NCBI GenBank assembly: GCA_016283095.1
Contig: JAEEMG010000020.1
Span: 1-54,382 of the forward strand
Direction of reading: 5' to 3'
DNA from: Paludibacteraceae bacterium
GTDB taxonomy: Bacteria > Bacteroidota > Bacteroidia > Bacteroidales > Paludibacteraceae
Length of the DNA stretch: 54,382 bases
Of this stretch, positions 33,724 to 43,200 are shown piece by piece; positions within the stretch are counted from its first letter, which is position 1; the number at the start of each line of letters is the position of its first letter. Both the position numbers and the translations under genes were made by a program. Under the pieces are notes generated by a model that made no database searches, was not told the origin of the DNA, and saw only the letters and a program-made list of their open reading frames with translations.

Positions 33724-36700
33724 TTAGTTTTCTACAATGAATTTTGATATGTGATGTATATGAGCCCCCTGGATTTTTATAATATATACTCCTGGTGCTA
33801 TGCTTGATAAAGCTCTCTCGTAATAGTTATGGCCAGAGTATATTTCAATCACATCTTGATCTACCACCTGTCCGGAGATTCCTATCATCGAAATACTCAC
33901 TTCATCATAATCATCTGCCTCAAATGTGATTCTCAAAATATCAGATGAGACGAAGATGTTCGCGTCCATATCATTAGAAGTCGACGTGAAATTACCTGCA
34001 TTGGTTGCGGAGTTAAGTCCCATCAAGTAGTAGCAGGCATTGCGTACGATTGATAGAGCGTCGTTTGTAAGATTTGCGTAAGAACTGCTATTCAAACCGA
34101 TTTGGATAAATTTGTCGGAGATCTTAGTTCCTGCTATTGATGCTCCTACAGGGATTTCCAATATGCAGACTTGATTCTCGTCTTTTACGGATGCGATAGA
34201 CTTTATGTCTCCTGTCGCATTGGTAAATGATTCTGGATTCATGTATGTAAGCGCCTTGGTCTCTACCTCAGATACCATTTGAATCTCATTGCTATTAGAG
34301 AAGTCGATGTCTTTGAACATTGGATGTGATTGAGCTGCCGACTCTACAACCAAATCTGTAGCGGTTGTGTTATCTCCGTAACCATCTTCCGCCCAACTCC
34401 ATGCTCCTTCCGCACTCTTGTAGGCATGCACCTTCATATTTAGAATAGGTTTGTTTATGCCTTCGAGGTTGGCGATGATTGGGGCAGTGGATGGAGTTAT
34501 CTCACTGATAAGAACCATGTCAAAACCGATTAAATCGCTTGTCGCTGAATTGCAATCAATCTCTTCTACATAGAACTCTTTTACGTTCATCAGCATTGGC
34601 GAGATTATATCATTGACGTAGGTGGCGTCTGTAGGGTCTGTTATGTAGGCAATCTTTTTCTGTCCGTCCTTTAATGTGTCTTTACGGATTGTTTCAGATG
34701 ATGATTGTCCAGGATCCTCTTCTTTACCTCCCTTAAACATAGCAGTCACTGTAGTCGCCTTGGCTGGCATTGTGAAACGGTAGATGGTCGTCTTAGACTT
34801 TTGTGAGCCATCTTGGTTCCAGCTTTGGAATGTCGTGCCTGAAGCAGGCAGCACTTTTGCTGTGACAGGTGCACCGACAGGGAATTTTGCAGAAGTGGTT
34901 ATTTCTCCTGGTTTGTCGATGTTGGCTTTCACAGTCACCTGATACATTGGCTTCATATATCGCTGCAGTGCACTGATATATGGATCTTTGTTTGCTGTCA
35001 ACTCTTCAATGATGAATCGACAGAGGGTCAATGCTCCCATTTCTTGGAAGTGAGTGTTGTCTGTGCTTCCGTTAGGATAGTTGGCATACTCTCCATTGGG
35101 ATATGTATTGTAGAAGAAACGTTGGTTATAAGTGGATGAAAATTGTTTGAACATATTGTATGACTTCATGTTCAAATCAACGAATGCGCACTTTCTGTTC
35201 TTTGCTACACTTTCCATCGCTCCACGATAGTCGGCCCCATTCTCTGCAAATACGTTACGCATTCCGGAATTGTTCCAAGCGTTCATCACCATTGGGGATA
35301 CGAGCACAGGAATGGCTCCCTTGCCTCTTGCCTCCACCACAAACGAGTCGATGTAGAGTTTGTATTTGTCGACGGGAGTGTACCGCTCAGGCTTGGTGTC
35401 ACGGTCGTTGTGTCCGAACTGTATAAAAACGAAATCACCTGGTTTCAATGCGTTCAACACTGTCTTCCATCTTCCTTGCTCACGGAAGCTTCTCGAACTG
35501 CGTCCTCCAATTGCATGGTTGACAATCTGAATGTCGGAGTTGAAGTAGTACTTCAACACCTGTCCCCATCCTGTCATAGGGAACTGGCTGTCTTTGTAGT
35601 CGCAGACAGTAGAGTCGCCGATAAGGTATATCTTACGGATTGTTCCATCTTTGCCGATAGTCACGCAGATATCCAATCTGGCAGTTTTCCCGTTAGCAAG
35701 CACCATCTCCACAGAGTAAGTTCCATTGTTTGTGACAGAAAGGGTTGACTTTGTCTCTCCTGATATCACCTGGTTGTTGAAATACCATTTGTATGACTTG
35801 GCATCTGAGGCAACCAAAGCTTTTTTGTTGTTGTCAATAGTCAGTGTAGGCTCAGTGATCTGTGTCTGAGGCTCATCTTCTGGCTCTTTTACGTTTGATT
35901 CATAGACTGCCTTGTATGTCACGTCGGCATTGCCCATCTTGACTACGTAAAGAGACTTGGTAGATATGCTCTTCTTATTGCCGTCCTCCCAGCGTAGGAA
36001 TTTAGCGTTCTTTGCTGGAATAGTCTTCAAAGTCACATTTATTCCTGCTGGAAACTCAGCTGTGCGTGAGATTGCCTGAGATTTAGAAGCATCGTTGATC
36101 TTGATTGTGACCTTGTGGCGAGGCAGGGTGCAGGCAGCAAGTTTTTTCAAATCTGCGTTAGTGCTTTTCTCGATTGTCTCCACCACAAATCTTGCATTTT
36201 CAGTTGCTCCGAGCTCCTGATAGTGCACCTGGTCTGTATTTCCGTTTCTATAGTTAGGATACTCACCGGCAACAAGGTGCATTGTGCAGAATCTCTCAGA
36301 ATATAGCTGTCCTTGAGCGACGAAGAGGTCGTAGCAGAACTTGTCAAGATCCACCAAAGGCACACCTGTGCTCTTTGCAACGTCTCTCATTAATTGAGGG
36401 TGCTCATGATAAGAGTCGTATGGCTTGCCGTTTGTCCAAGCCGCGCGACGTACGGTAGACACCAAAACAGGAATTGCTCCTTTAGCTTTTGTGTCGTTCA
36501 CAAATTTCTTGATGTTCTCCTCGAACACACCCTTTGGTGAGTAACGTTTAGGGTCTGTGTTACGGTCGTTGATTCCAAATTGGATGAATACGTAATCTCC
36601 TTTCTTTAATTGGTTTCTGACTGCGGGCCAGTGATCTCTGTAGAAACTTAGAGAACTGGTTCCTCCTACTGCTTTGTTATAGCAAACGGCTTTAGATTTG

Positions 36701-36882
36701 TCGAAGAAGAATGGCAACATCTGTCCCCATCCCTTGCGAGGGGCATATCCGTCGTTATAATCCTGAACGGTTGAATCTCCGATTGTGAACACTCTTAGCT
36801 GTGCATTAATGAATGCGGGGGCACTCAGTATAAGCATAAGAATGGTCATCAAACGTTTGATATATATTGCTATTTTGTTCAT
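33724..36882 (-). CDS. secreted protein with two SGNH rhamnogalacturonan acetylesterase domains
   Basis: This protein of about 1052 residues removes, by inference, acetyl groups from rhamnogalacturonan (CE12-like). It has a signal peptide ending APAFINAQ, then two SGNH domains. The first (about 27-245) has FTIGDSTVQDY, GINDRN and TDQVHYQE. The second (about 415-640) has YLIGDSTVCDY, GHNDRD and TDNTHFQE. Serine, Asn and Asp-His elements are intact in both. Each is followed by a beta domain resembling a divergent InlB repeat (FLRWEDGN, FQSWNQDG). A module of about 220 residues shared with the PL11 gene follows, and then a T9SS-type sorting-like tail (APGVYIIKI ... HHISKFIVEN). I placed the start at ATG 36882 because two earlier ATGs (36906, 36894) sit close to a hairpin and lengthen the signal peptide; they remain possible. 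Confidence 0.85.
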   Translation of the reverse strand: MNKIAIYIKRLMTILMLILSAPAFINAQLRVFTIGDSTVQDYNDGYAPRKGWGQMLPFFFDKSKAVCYNKAVGGTSSLSFYRDHWPAVRNQLKKGDYVFIQFGINDRNTDPKRYSPKGVFEENIKKFVNDTKAKGAIPVLVSTVRRAAWTNGKPYDSYHEHPQLMRDVAKSTGVPLVDLDKFCYDLFVAQGQLYSERFCTMHLVAGEYPNYRNGNTDQVHYQELGATENARFVVETIEKSTNADLKKLAACTLPRHKVTIKINDASKSQAISRTAEFPAGINVTLKTIPAKNAKFLRWEDGNKKSISTKSLYVVKMGNADVTYKAVYESNVKEPEDEPQTQITEPTLTIDNNKKALVASDAKSYKWYFNNQVISGETKSTLSVTNNGTYSVEMVLANGKTARLDICVTIGKDGTIRKIYLIGDSTVCDYKDSQFPMTGWGQVLKYYFNSDIQIVNHAIGGRSSRSFREQGRWKTVLNALKPGDFVFIQFGHNDRDTKPERYTPVDKYKLYIDSFVVEARGKGAIPVLVSPMVMNAWNNSGMRNVFAENGADYRGAMESVAKNRKCAFVDLNMKSYNMFKQFSSTYNQRFFYNTYPNGEYANYPNGSTDNTHFQEMGALTLCRFIIEELTANKDPYISALQRYMKPMYQVTVKANIDKPGEITTSAKFPVGAPVTAKVLPASGTTFQSWNQDGSQKSKTTIYRFTMPAKATTVTAMFKGGKEEDPGQSSSETIRKDTLKDGQKKIAYITDPTDATYVNDIISPMLMNVKEFYVEEIDCNSATSDLIGFDMVLISEITPSTAPIIANLEGINKPILNMKVHAYKSAEGAWSWAEDGYGDNTTATDLVVESAAQSHPMFKDIDFSNSNEIQMVSEVETKALTYMNPESFTNATGDIKSIASVKDENQVCILEIPVGASIAGTKISDKFIQIGLNSSSYANLTNDALSIVRNACYYLMGLNSATNAGNFTSTSNDMDANIFVSSDILRITFEADDYDEVSISMIGISGQVVDQDVIEIYSGHNYYERALSSIAPGVYIIKIQGAHIHHISKFIVEN

Positions 36883-36914
36883 GATGGTACTCATTAAGTT
36901 AGACATAAAGAGCT

Positions 36915-36996
36915 AAAGGAGGGGGAAATCCCTCCTTTATTTTGAAAAGCACCATTCCTCAAGTGGCTATGGGTATAAAATTTTAGGAATTGTGCT
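36915..36996 (-). terminator. two hairpins between the PL11 and esterase genes
   Basis: On the minus strand AGCACAATTCC (36986-36996) pairs with GGAATGGTGCT (36948-36958) with one G-U or mismatch position and is followed by TTTT. A second stem, AAAGGAGGG with CCCTCCTTT (36915-36938), ends nine bases before the first possible ATG of the esterase gene. They may act as an attenuator that sets relative expression. Confidence 0.55.
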
Positions 36997-37021
36997 TGTT
37001 ATAAAAAGATTTTTTATGGTA

Positions 37022-40000
37022 TTACTGCTTTACAATGAATTTTGCCACGTGGTGTATACCATTGCCATCGACACTTATCATGTACACTCCTGACGCCACA
37101 CCTGACAAACTTGTCTGATAGTTGTTGCGGCCAGGTGTTGTTTCGATTGTCTCTTGGCGGATGATCTTTCCAGTGATACCGATTATAGATATGTTTGCCT
37201 TATCATATCCATCGTTGTCGAATGAGATATTCAAAATGCCAGACGAGACGTATATGCTCATTCCTGTAGCTGTCGACTTGAAGGTGTCTGTGTTTGATAA
37301 TCCTGAGTTCATTCCCATCAAGTAGTAGCATGCGTTGCGAACGATTGATAGAGCGTCGTTTGTAAGATTTGCGTAAGAACTGCTGTTCAAACCGATCTGG
37401 ATGAATTTCTCAGAGATTTTTGTTCCTGCGACTGATGCTCCGACAGGGATCTCCAAGATACATACCTGCTCTTCTCCCTTGACTGATGCGATCGACTGAA
37501 TGTTGCCGGCTGCATCTGTGAATGATTCAGGGTTCATGTATGTCAACGCTTTTGTGTTGACTTCAGACACCATCTGTATTTCATTGCCCTTAGAGAAGTC
37601 GATGTCTTTGAACATTGGGTGAGACTGAGCTGCCGACTCTACAACCAAATTTGTAGCTGTAGTGTTGTCTCCGTAACCGTTTTCTGCCCAGCTCCATGCT
37701 CCGTCTGCAGTCTTGTATGAGTGAACCTTCATGTTAAGCACTGGTTTTGCTATACCTTCAATGTTCGCAATGATAGGTGCTGTGGAAGCTGTCACTTCAC
37801 TGATAAGAACCATATCAAATGCTGTCAAATCAGCTTTGGCATTGTTTGCGTCGATTATTCTGACGTATAGACTATCTGTTTTGCCAAGCATCTGATAGAT
37901 CTTATCGTTTTTAAATTCAGTGTTAGTAGTGTCTGTTATGTATGCGATGCGTTTTAGTGAACCATCAATCTGCTTTACGTTCACTTTGTATGATACTTCG
38001 TTTTTGCCTCCTTTTGTCTTGACTGTGAATGTTGCGTTTTCTTTAGTTGTTCCAGAGATTACAACATTGTTTCCGTTAGTCTTTGCAGAAAGTCCTTCAG
38101 GAAGACCAGTAACCTCTACGCCTGTTGCTGTTCCACCGAATGTGAAAGACAAGTTTACTTGCTCGTTTGGTAGAAGTTCCTGATTCAAAGATCCTTCGAA
38201 AGATAGAGTTGCATCTTCTTGTGCTGGAGGATTGACCTCGTGACCTGGAGTGTAGATGTCTGGCTGAGCGATTTTGTCAACTCCGTCGCCAATATAGAAG
38301 CCAAGGTGAGGTGGCTGGTTGTACGAGCTGTTCTGCCATGCGATGCCACAACGATAAACAGGATCGTGCATTAGTGTGAACAATCTATATTTCGACTCGA
38401 TTGTTGTAGTGTAGATGTAAATCTTGTCGCCATCATGGAATATCACTTCCTCACGCCAGTCTCCAAACAAGTCTGCTGAAAGACAAGGAGTGTTCTTTGA
38501 GCCGTTGCAGGCATTACCCTTGAATGTGATGAGGCGGTTGACACCATTTCCATTCCACTTGTCACATTTAGTTCCGTCTAGCAACTCGTCCTGCAAATCA
38601 CCATCCCAGTAGATACGGAAGTTGACGCTTGGCTTTGTGCTTGAGATTTGTTTTCCTTTGCAATCAAACACGCCAGGAGCAGAACTCCACATTTCAAAAC
38701 CTTTGTGTTTAGCATCAATATCAGCTGCCATACCACGACCGTTATCGGTTCCTGTTTTCTTTCCGTGGATCACCTTGTTGGTCTTTAGGTCTCTCATTTC
38801 ATATCCGTAAGCAGATCCCTTATCCTCGTGTACAAACCATCCCTCAAGTCCTGGACGGTCTGGATCCATATCAGATACGTGCATGGCGTCGCCATGTCCG
38901 AATCCTGTTCTTGAATAAGTCTTTCCGTCATCATCTATAATGGCTGAACCAAGGATAATCTCGTCTTTTCCGTCACCGTCAACATCAGCAACAGAGACGT
39001 TGTGGTTTCCGTCACCGTATGCTCCCTGACCCTTTTTGTCTGAGTTGTGGTACCAGCGCTGCACAAGTTTTTTGTTTTTGAAATCGTAAGCTGCAAGAGT
39101 TGTACGTGTATAGTATCCACGACACATCACTACACTTGGATGAACGCCATCCAAATAAGCTGTACATGCGTTGAAACGGTCAACACGGTTGCCATAGCTG
39201 TCGCCCCATGCCGATACATTGCCTCTGCCAGGAGTGTACTCCACGGTGTGGATCTCAGCACCAGTAGCACCTTCGAAGATTGTCAGATACTCAGGACCTG
39301 TCAACACATATCCGTTGCCATTGCGGTAGTCAGCCTTAGGATTGTCGTTGCCCATAATCACATTTTTGCCTTTGCCGTCTTTTGTGCCTGGAGCTGTTTT
39401 GCAGACCATCTCACATTTTCCGTCGCCATCGTAGTCGTAAACTTGAAACTGAGTATAGTGGGCTCCAGAACGGATGTTTATACCTAGGTCTATTCTCCAA
39501 AGGAAAGTGCCGTCCAGTTTGTAACAATCAATAAGAGTGTTGTCGGTCTTTCCACTCTGCGAATTGTCTTTCGCATTGTTGGGATACCATTTCACGAATA
39601 GTTCATACTGTCCGTCTCCATCCACGTCGCCCACGCTCATATCATTGGCTGCATAGTTGTTGCCAGGGCGTTTAAGATTAAGGGTCTTGTATTGTGCTCC
39701 CCACGGTGTGACAGCGGATGAGGCGTCTATCTCTTTTCCTCCGACCACGGTCTTTATGACATATTTGGAGTTGGTTCCTCCTTTTGTGTCCACATAGTTA
39801 GTTTTAGAGGTAATAGGAGTTTCGTTCACTTTCGTGCCATCACGATAAATGTTAAACCCGGCGGATTTGTCATCTGTTCCAAGGAATCTCCAGCTGATGA
39901 AAACTCCATTGTTTACTTTGACAGCCACCACACCTCTGTCAAGATACTCCATCTGTTTAGTAGCAGACCAAGCTTCTGTCTGTCCAGTAAGTAACAGACC

Positions 40001-40033
40001 AAGAAGTAGTAAGTTAGTAAATAAATGTTTCAT
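37022..40033 (-). CDS. secreted rhamnogalacturonan lyase, PL11-like
   Basis: This 1003-residue protein cleaves, by family, the rhamnose-galacturonate backbone of rhamnogalacturonan-I by beta-elimination. The signal peptide MKHLFTNLLLLGLLL ends near TEAWSA. Residues about 28-610 match PL11 (YesW/YesX type): MEYLDRGVVAVKV, GVFISWRFLGTD, and repeated Ca-binding propeller motifs such as VGDVDGDGQYEL, YDYDGDGKCEM and VADVDGDGKDEI. An Ig-like segment (about 630-705) follows. Next is a module of about 220 residues (RIAYITDTTNTEFKND ...) shared with the neighbouring esterase, then a T9SS-type sorting-like tail (ASGVYMISV ... HHVAKFIVKQ). It lies directly upstream of the esterase gene and downstream of an HTCS gene, fitting a pectin-degrading locus. 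Confidence 0.9.
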   Translation of the reverse strand: MKHLFTNLLLLGLLLTGQTEAWSATKQMEYLDRGVVAVKVNNGVFISWRFLGTDDKSAGFNIYRDGTKVNETPITSKTNYVDTKGGTNSKYVIKTVVGGKEIDASSAVTPWGAQYKTLNLKRPGNNYAANDMSVGDVDGDGQYELFVKWYPNNAKDNSQSGKTDNTLIDCYKLDGTFLWRIDLGINIRSGAHYTQFQVYDYDGDGKCEMVCKTAPGTKDGKGKNVIMGNDNPKADYRNGNGYVLTGPEYLTIFEGATGAEIHTVEYTPGRGNVSAWGDSYGNRVDRFNACTAYLDGVHPSVVMCRGYYTRTTLAAYDFKNKKLVQRWYHNSDKKGQGAYGDGNHNVSVADVDGDGKDEIILGSAIIDDDGKTYSRTGFGHGDAMHVSDMDPDRPGLEGWFVHEDKGSAYGYEMRDLKTNKVIHGKKTGTDNGRGMAADIDAKHKGFEMWSSAPGVFDCKGKQISSTKPSVNFRIYWDGDLQDELLDGTKCDKWNGNGVNRLITFKGNACNGSKNTPCLSADLFGDWREEVIFHDGDKIYIYTTTIESKYRLFTLMHDPVYRCGIAWQNSSYNQPPHLGFYIGDGVDKIAQPDIYTPGHEVNPPAQEDATLSFEGSLNQELLPNEQVNLSFTFGGTATGVEVTGLPEGLSAKTNGNNVVISGTTKENATFTVKTKGGKNEVSYKVNVKQIDGSLKRIAYITDTTNTEFKNDKIYQMLGKTDSLYVRIIDANNAKADLTAFDMVLISEVTASTAPIIANIEGIAKPVLNMKVHSYKTADGAWSWAENGYGDNTTATNLVVESAAQSHPMFKDIDFSKGNEIQMVSEVNTKALTYMNPESFTDAAGNIQSIASVKGEEQVCILEIPVGASVAGTKISEKFIQIGLNSSSYANLTNDALSIVRNACYYLMGMNSGLSNTDTFKSTATGMSIYVSSGILNISFDNDGYDKANISIIGITGKIIRQETIETTPGRNNYQTSLSGVASGVYMISVDGNGIHHVAKFIVKQ

Positions 40034-40072
40034 GATAATAGATGTTTAGATTGTTAATGTCTAGTTGTTTGC

Positions 40073-40106
40073 GTAAATCGTTTACATCAGTTTGTAAATC
40101 GTTTAC
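40073..40106. promoter_or_regulatory. two 13-bp repeats spaced 21 bp, likely regulator binding site
   Basis: GTAAATCGTTTAC occurs at 40073-40085 and again at 40094-40106. The 21-base period equals two DNA turns, and each unit is itself nearly palindromic (GTAAA-n3-TTTAC). They lie 40-73 bases before the PL11 start and downstream of the HTCS gene. An imperfect -7 box, TATCTTCG on the minus strand (40112-40119), is next to them. A site for the neighbouring HTCS is the natural guess; a carbon-catabolite-type regulator is an alternative. Confidence 0.6.
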
Positions 40107-40136
40107 GGTTGCGAAGATATGACAAAGGGGCAAGGG

Positions 40137-40152
40137 GCGTTTTTAAAAACGC
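40137..40152. other. 16-bp perfect palindrome upstream of PL11
   Basis: GCGTTTTTAAAAACGC is perfectly palindromic, and the outer bases extend it to GGGGCG..CGCTCC with one mismatch. It lies about 18 bases upstream of the candidate -7 box and could be an operator or an HTCS-gene terminator stem. Confidence 0.45.
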
Positions 40153-40276
40153 TCCAAAGAATAGGAGAATCACTCCACGGAATAATTCATTGTCGAAAAA
40201 GTCCGATGGAAAGGGAGATTTTTAAATTTTAAAATCTCAGGTAAAAGAGATTTTTTTACGTTTTTTCTAAATGTTT

Positions 40277-43200
40277 TTATTTGGATGGACTCGTTCCAAA
40301 GTAGTCTTTATACTTTCTGCTGAAGTATGAAGGATCGTTGAAGCCAACGGCGTAAGCGATCTCGCTCACAGACAATTTTCCTTCAGCAAGTAGAGATTTG
40401 GCTTTGTGCAGACGGTACTCTGATAGAATCTCTACAGGAGATTTGTCGATGATAGACTTGAGTCTGCGAGTCAGTGTGGATTTGCTGAATCCTAAATCTT
40501 TCGCTATATCGTTGAATGAATAGTCTGGGTTTACATAATTTTCTTTGATGCAGTCAAGGAGTTGCTGGATCAGTGGGTTTATCTCTTCGTCGACAATATT
40601 ATCATTGCTATCGTTGAGTGATCCAGCCAGAATCTTGATCTGACGAAGTTGTTGCATACGAAGGAAGTTGGATGTCTTCAACAGCAATTCTCCTTCATTG
40701 AACGGTTTGACGATATAATCTATCGCACCTGCAGATAATCCTGCGATTTTGGTTGACATTTCTTGTTTGGCTGACAGGAACAGGACAGGTATGTTTGATG
40801 TAGTTGATTTTAGAGCAAGGTTTTTGCACATATCTATTCCGTTCATCTTCGGCATATCGATGTCGCTGATAATCAAATCCGGGATTGTCTTTTCCGCAAG
40901 TTCCATACCCTCTTCTCCATTTCCTGCCGTTTGCACCGTGACAAAACTGCTCAACATGGCTTTGATATTGTCTAGGAGAAGAGGGTCGTCGTCCACCACA
41001 AGCACCGTCTTGTCTTCAAAGAATGATTTGTCTATGCTTTTTAGAACGTCTTCTTGTGTTGTTGTCTCTTCTTCTTTTATCTGTTCTGTCGGCATCTCAA
41101 GTTCCGTACATGTATTCATTGAGACTGTTATCTGAGTGCCAATTCCAGACTCACTGGCAAAATCGATTGTCGCTCCCATTTTGCTGACAAAATCGGAAAC
41201 GATTTTCAATCCCATTCCGTATCCTTTTTCGTTTTCAGTGCCATGACGGGAAACAATATTTTCTCTGTTTCTGATTTTTTCCAAAAATTCGGGTGTCATA
41301 CCTATTCCTTCATCCGCTACCGTCAGAATGGTTTTGTCTGTCGTCTCCATGACTCCGACTTTTATACTTTTTCCTCTGCCTGTATACTTGATGGCGTTGG
41401 AAATGAGGTTTCTGACAACAACGGCAAGCATCTTCTCGTCGGCTAGAACGTGATGCTTAAGATCGATAAAGGATGATTCAAGGAGAATTTCTTTCTCATT
41501 GCAAAGAGGCTGCAGGAATGAGATGATGTCAGTCACAAGCTTTGCAAGATCCACATTCTTGATCTCACATTTCATCTTATTGTCTGAATTGGATGCCCAT
41601 TGCAGCAACTTCTCCATCTCCGACTGTATTTTCTCTGCTTCCAATGTCGCTTTTGAAATAAGGAGACGGGAATCTTCTTTGTTTGGATCGCTCGACATTA
41701 TTCTGCGTAGTGTGGTAACGATGGCAAACATCGGATTTTTCAAGTCGTGTGCCACCACCGACACCAATTGATCCTTTAGCTTCAGTGTGTTGAGCAGCGA
41801 TTCGTTTTTCTCTTCGATGGCATTTTTCTGTTGGATCAATGTCTCGTTGGCATTTCTAAGATCGACGGTTTTCTTGTCGACTGCTTTCTGCAACTCTTCT
41901 TTTCTCCTTTTCAATGCTGCCACACGTCTGTTGGAAATGAAGAATCCGAGTGTGATGAACAGAATGGTGCAGAACAAGTAGAAATATGTGGATTTCCACC
42001 ATGGTGGCAAAACAGATAATGGCAGAGAAATTTTTCTGAACAAATTGCCATTTGCTGAGAATACACCTACTTCGAGATTGAAATCTCCGTCTGGTAATAC
42101 ATCTATTGTGATTTCTCTCGAAGATGCCACTTTATTCCATATCGTATCTGCCGGCATCACACGGTATTTTAGACTGTATGTGTTTGGCTCGGCATAGTTC
42201 ACCATGTCAAGCTTCAGAAGCAAATGCGTCTGTCCGTATTCCAACACGATTTCAGAATCATTGCTGATGGATGTTTTCTTTCCATTGATGTATAGTTCGG
42301 AGAACGACAGATGTTCGGTCGCGTCATTATTGATGAATTTGGGATTGATGCATACAAAACCATGCTTGCATCCGAACAGGAGTTTGCCATCGTCTGATAC
42401 ATATGATGCTTTTCTCACGAAATAGTCGCCGGATAATCCTTCCGCGGAGAAGACTGTTTCGTATCTCTTGTTCTCATAATTGATGGATAAAATTCCGTCG
42501 GCACTTGACGCCCATATCTTATTATCATCCGTTTTGACGAAGGAGAAATACTCTCCAGATGGCAGGAAATCAAGAGCCTCATAAGATGAATCGTCTGCCG
42601 CAAACCAAAATATTCCTTTGTTCGCCAACACAAAATATCCATCTTGATTGTTTTCACAACTTTGCAAAAACAGCAACGGGTTCTTTGAATTGGTCAAAGC
42701 AATGTCTGGGTATACAGGTTTGAAATATCCATCTCTGTTGCTCCAAATAGTGCGAGACGAGAGAATCCTTATTGTGCCATCAGATAGCTGAATGGCTTGT
42801 TCCATCCATAAATCTTGGGAGTCGTTGAGCAGTTTAGGGTCCAATTGCACATTGGAAAGAGTATGGCCATTCAGATTGTAGACACCGTAACCTCCAGTGG
42901 AAAGCAGATACGAACCGTCTTTCATTTTCAGGATATTTTTGACGGTATTGACAGGAGTGGCTATTTTATTGGTTTCTAAAGGATGCAATTTGCCATCTTC
43001 CAAAGTAAGATAGACGGGATTGCCGCCCCAGAATGCGAGCAGATATCCTTGCTGATATTTCTCTATCGCCAACACATTGTTGGAAGGTAGACCATTGTTC
43101 ACACTCCACTGTTTTAACAGATTGTTGTTGGCATCGAGCAGGAGTAGGCCAGCACCGTCGGTTCCCATAAGCATTTGTCCATTGCCACACGGGAAGAAAC

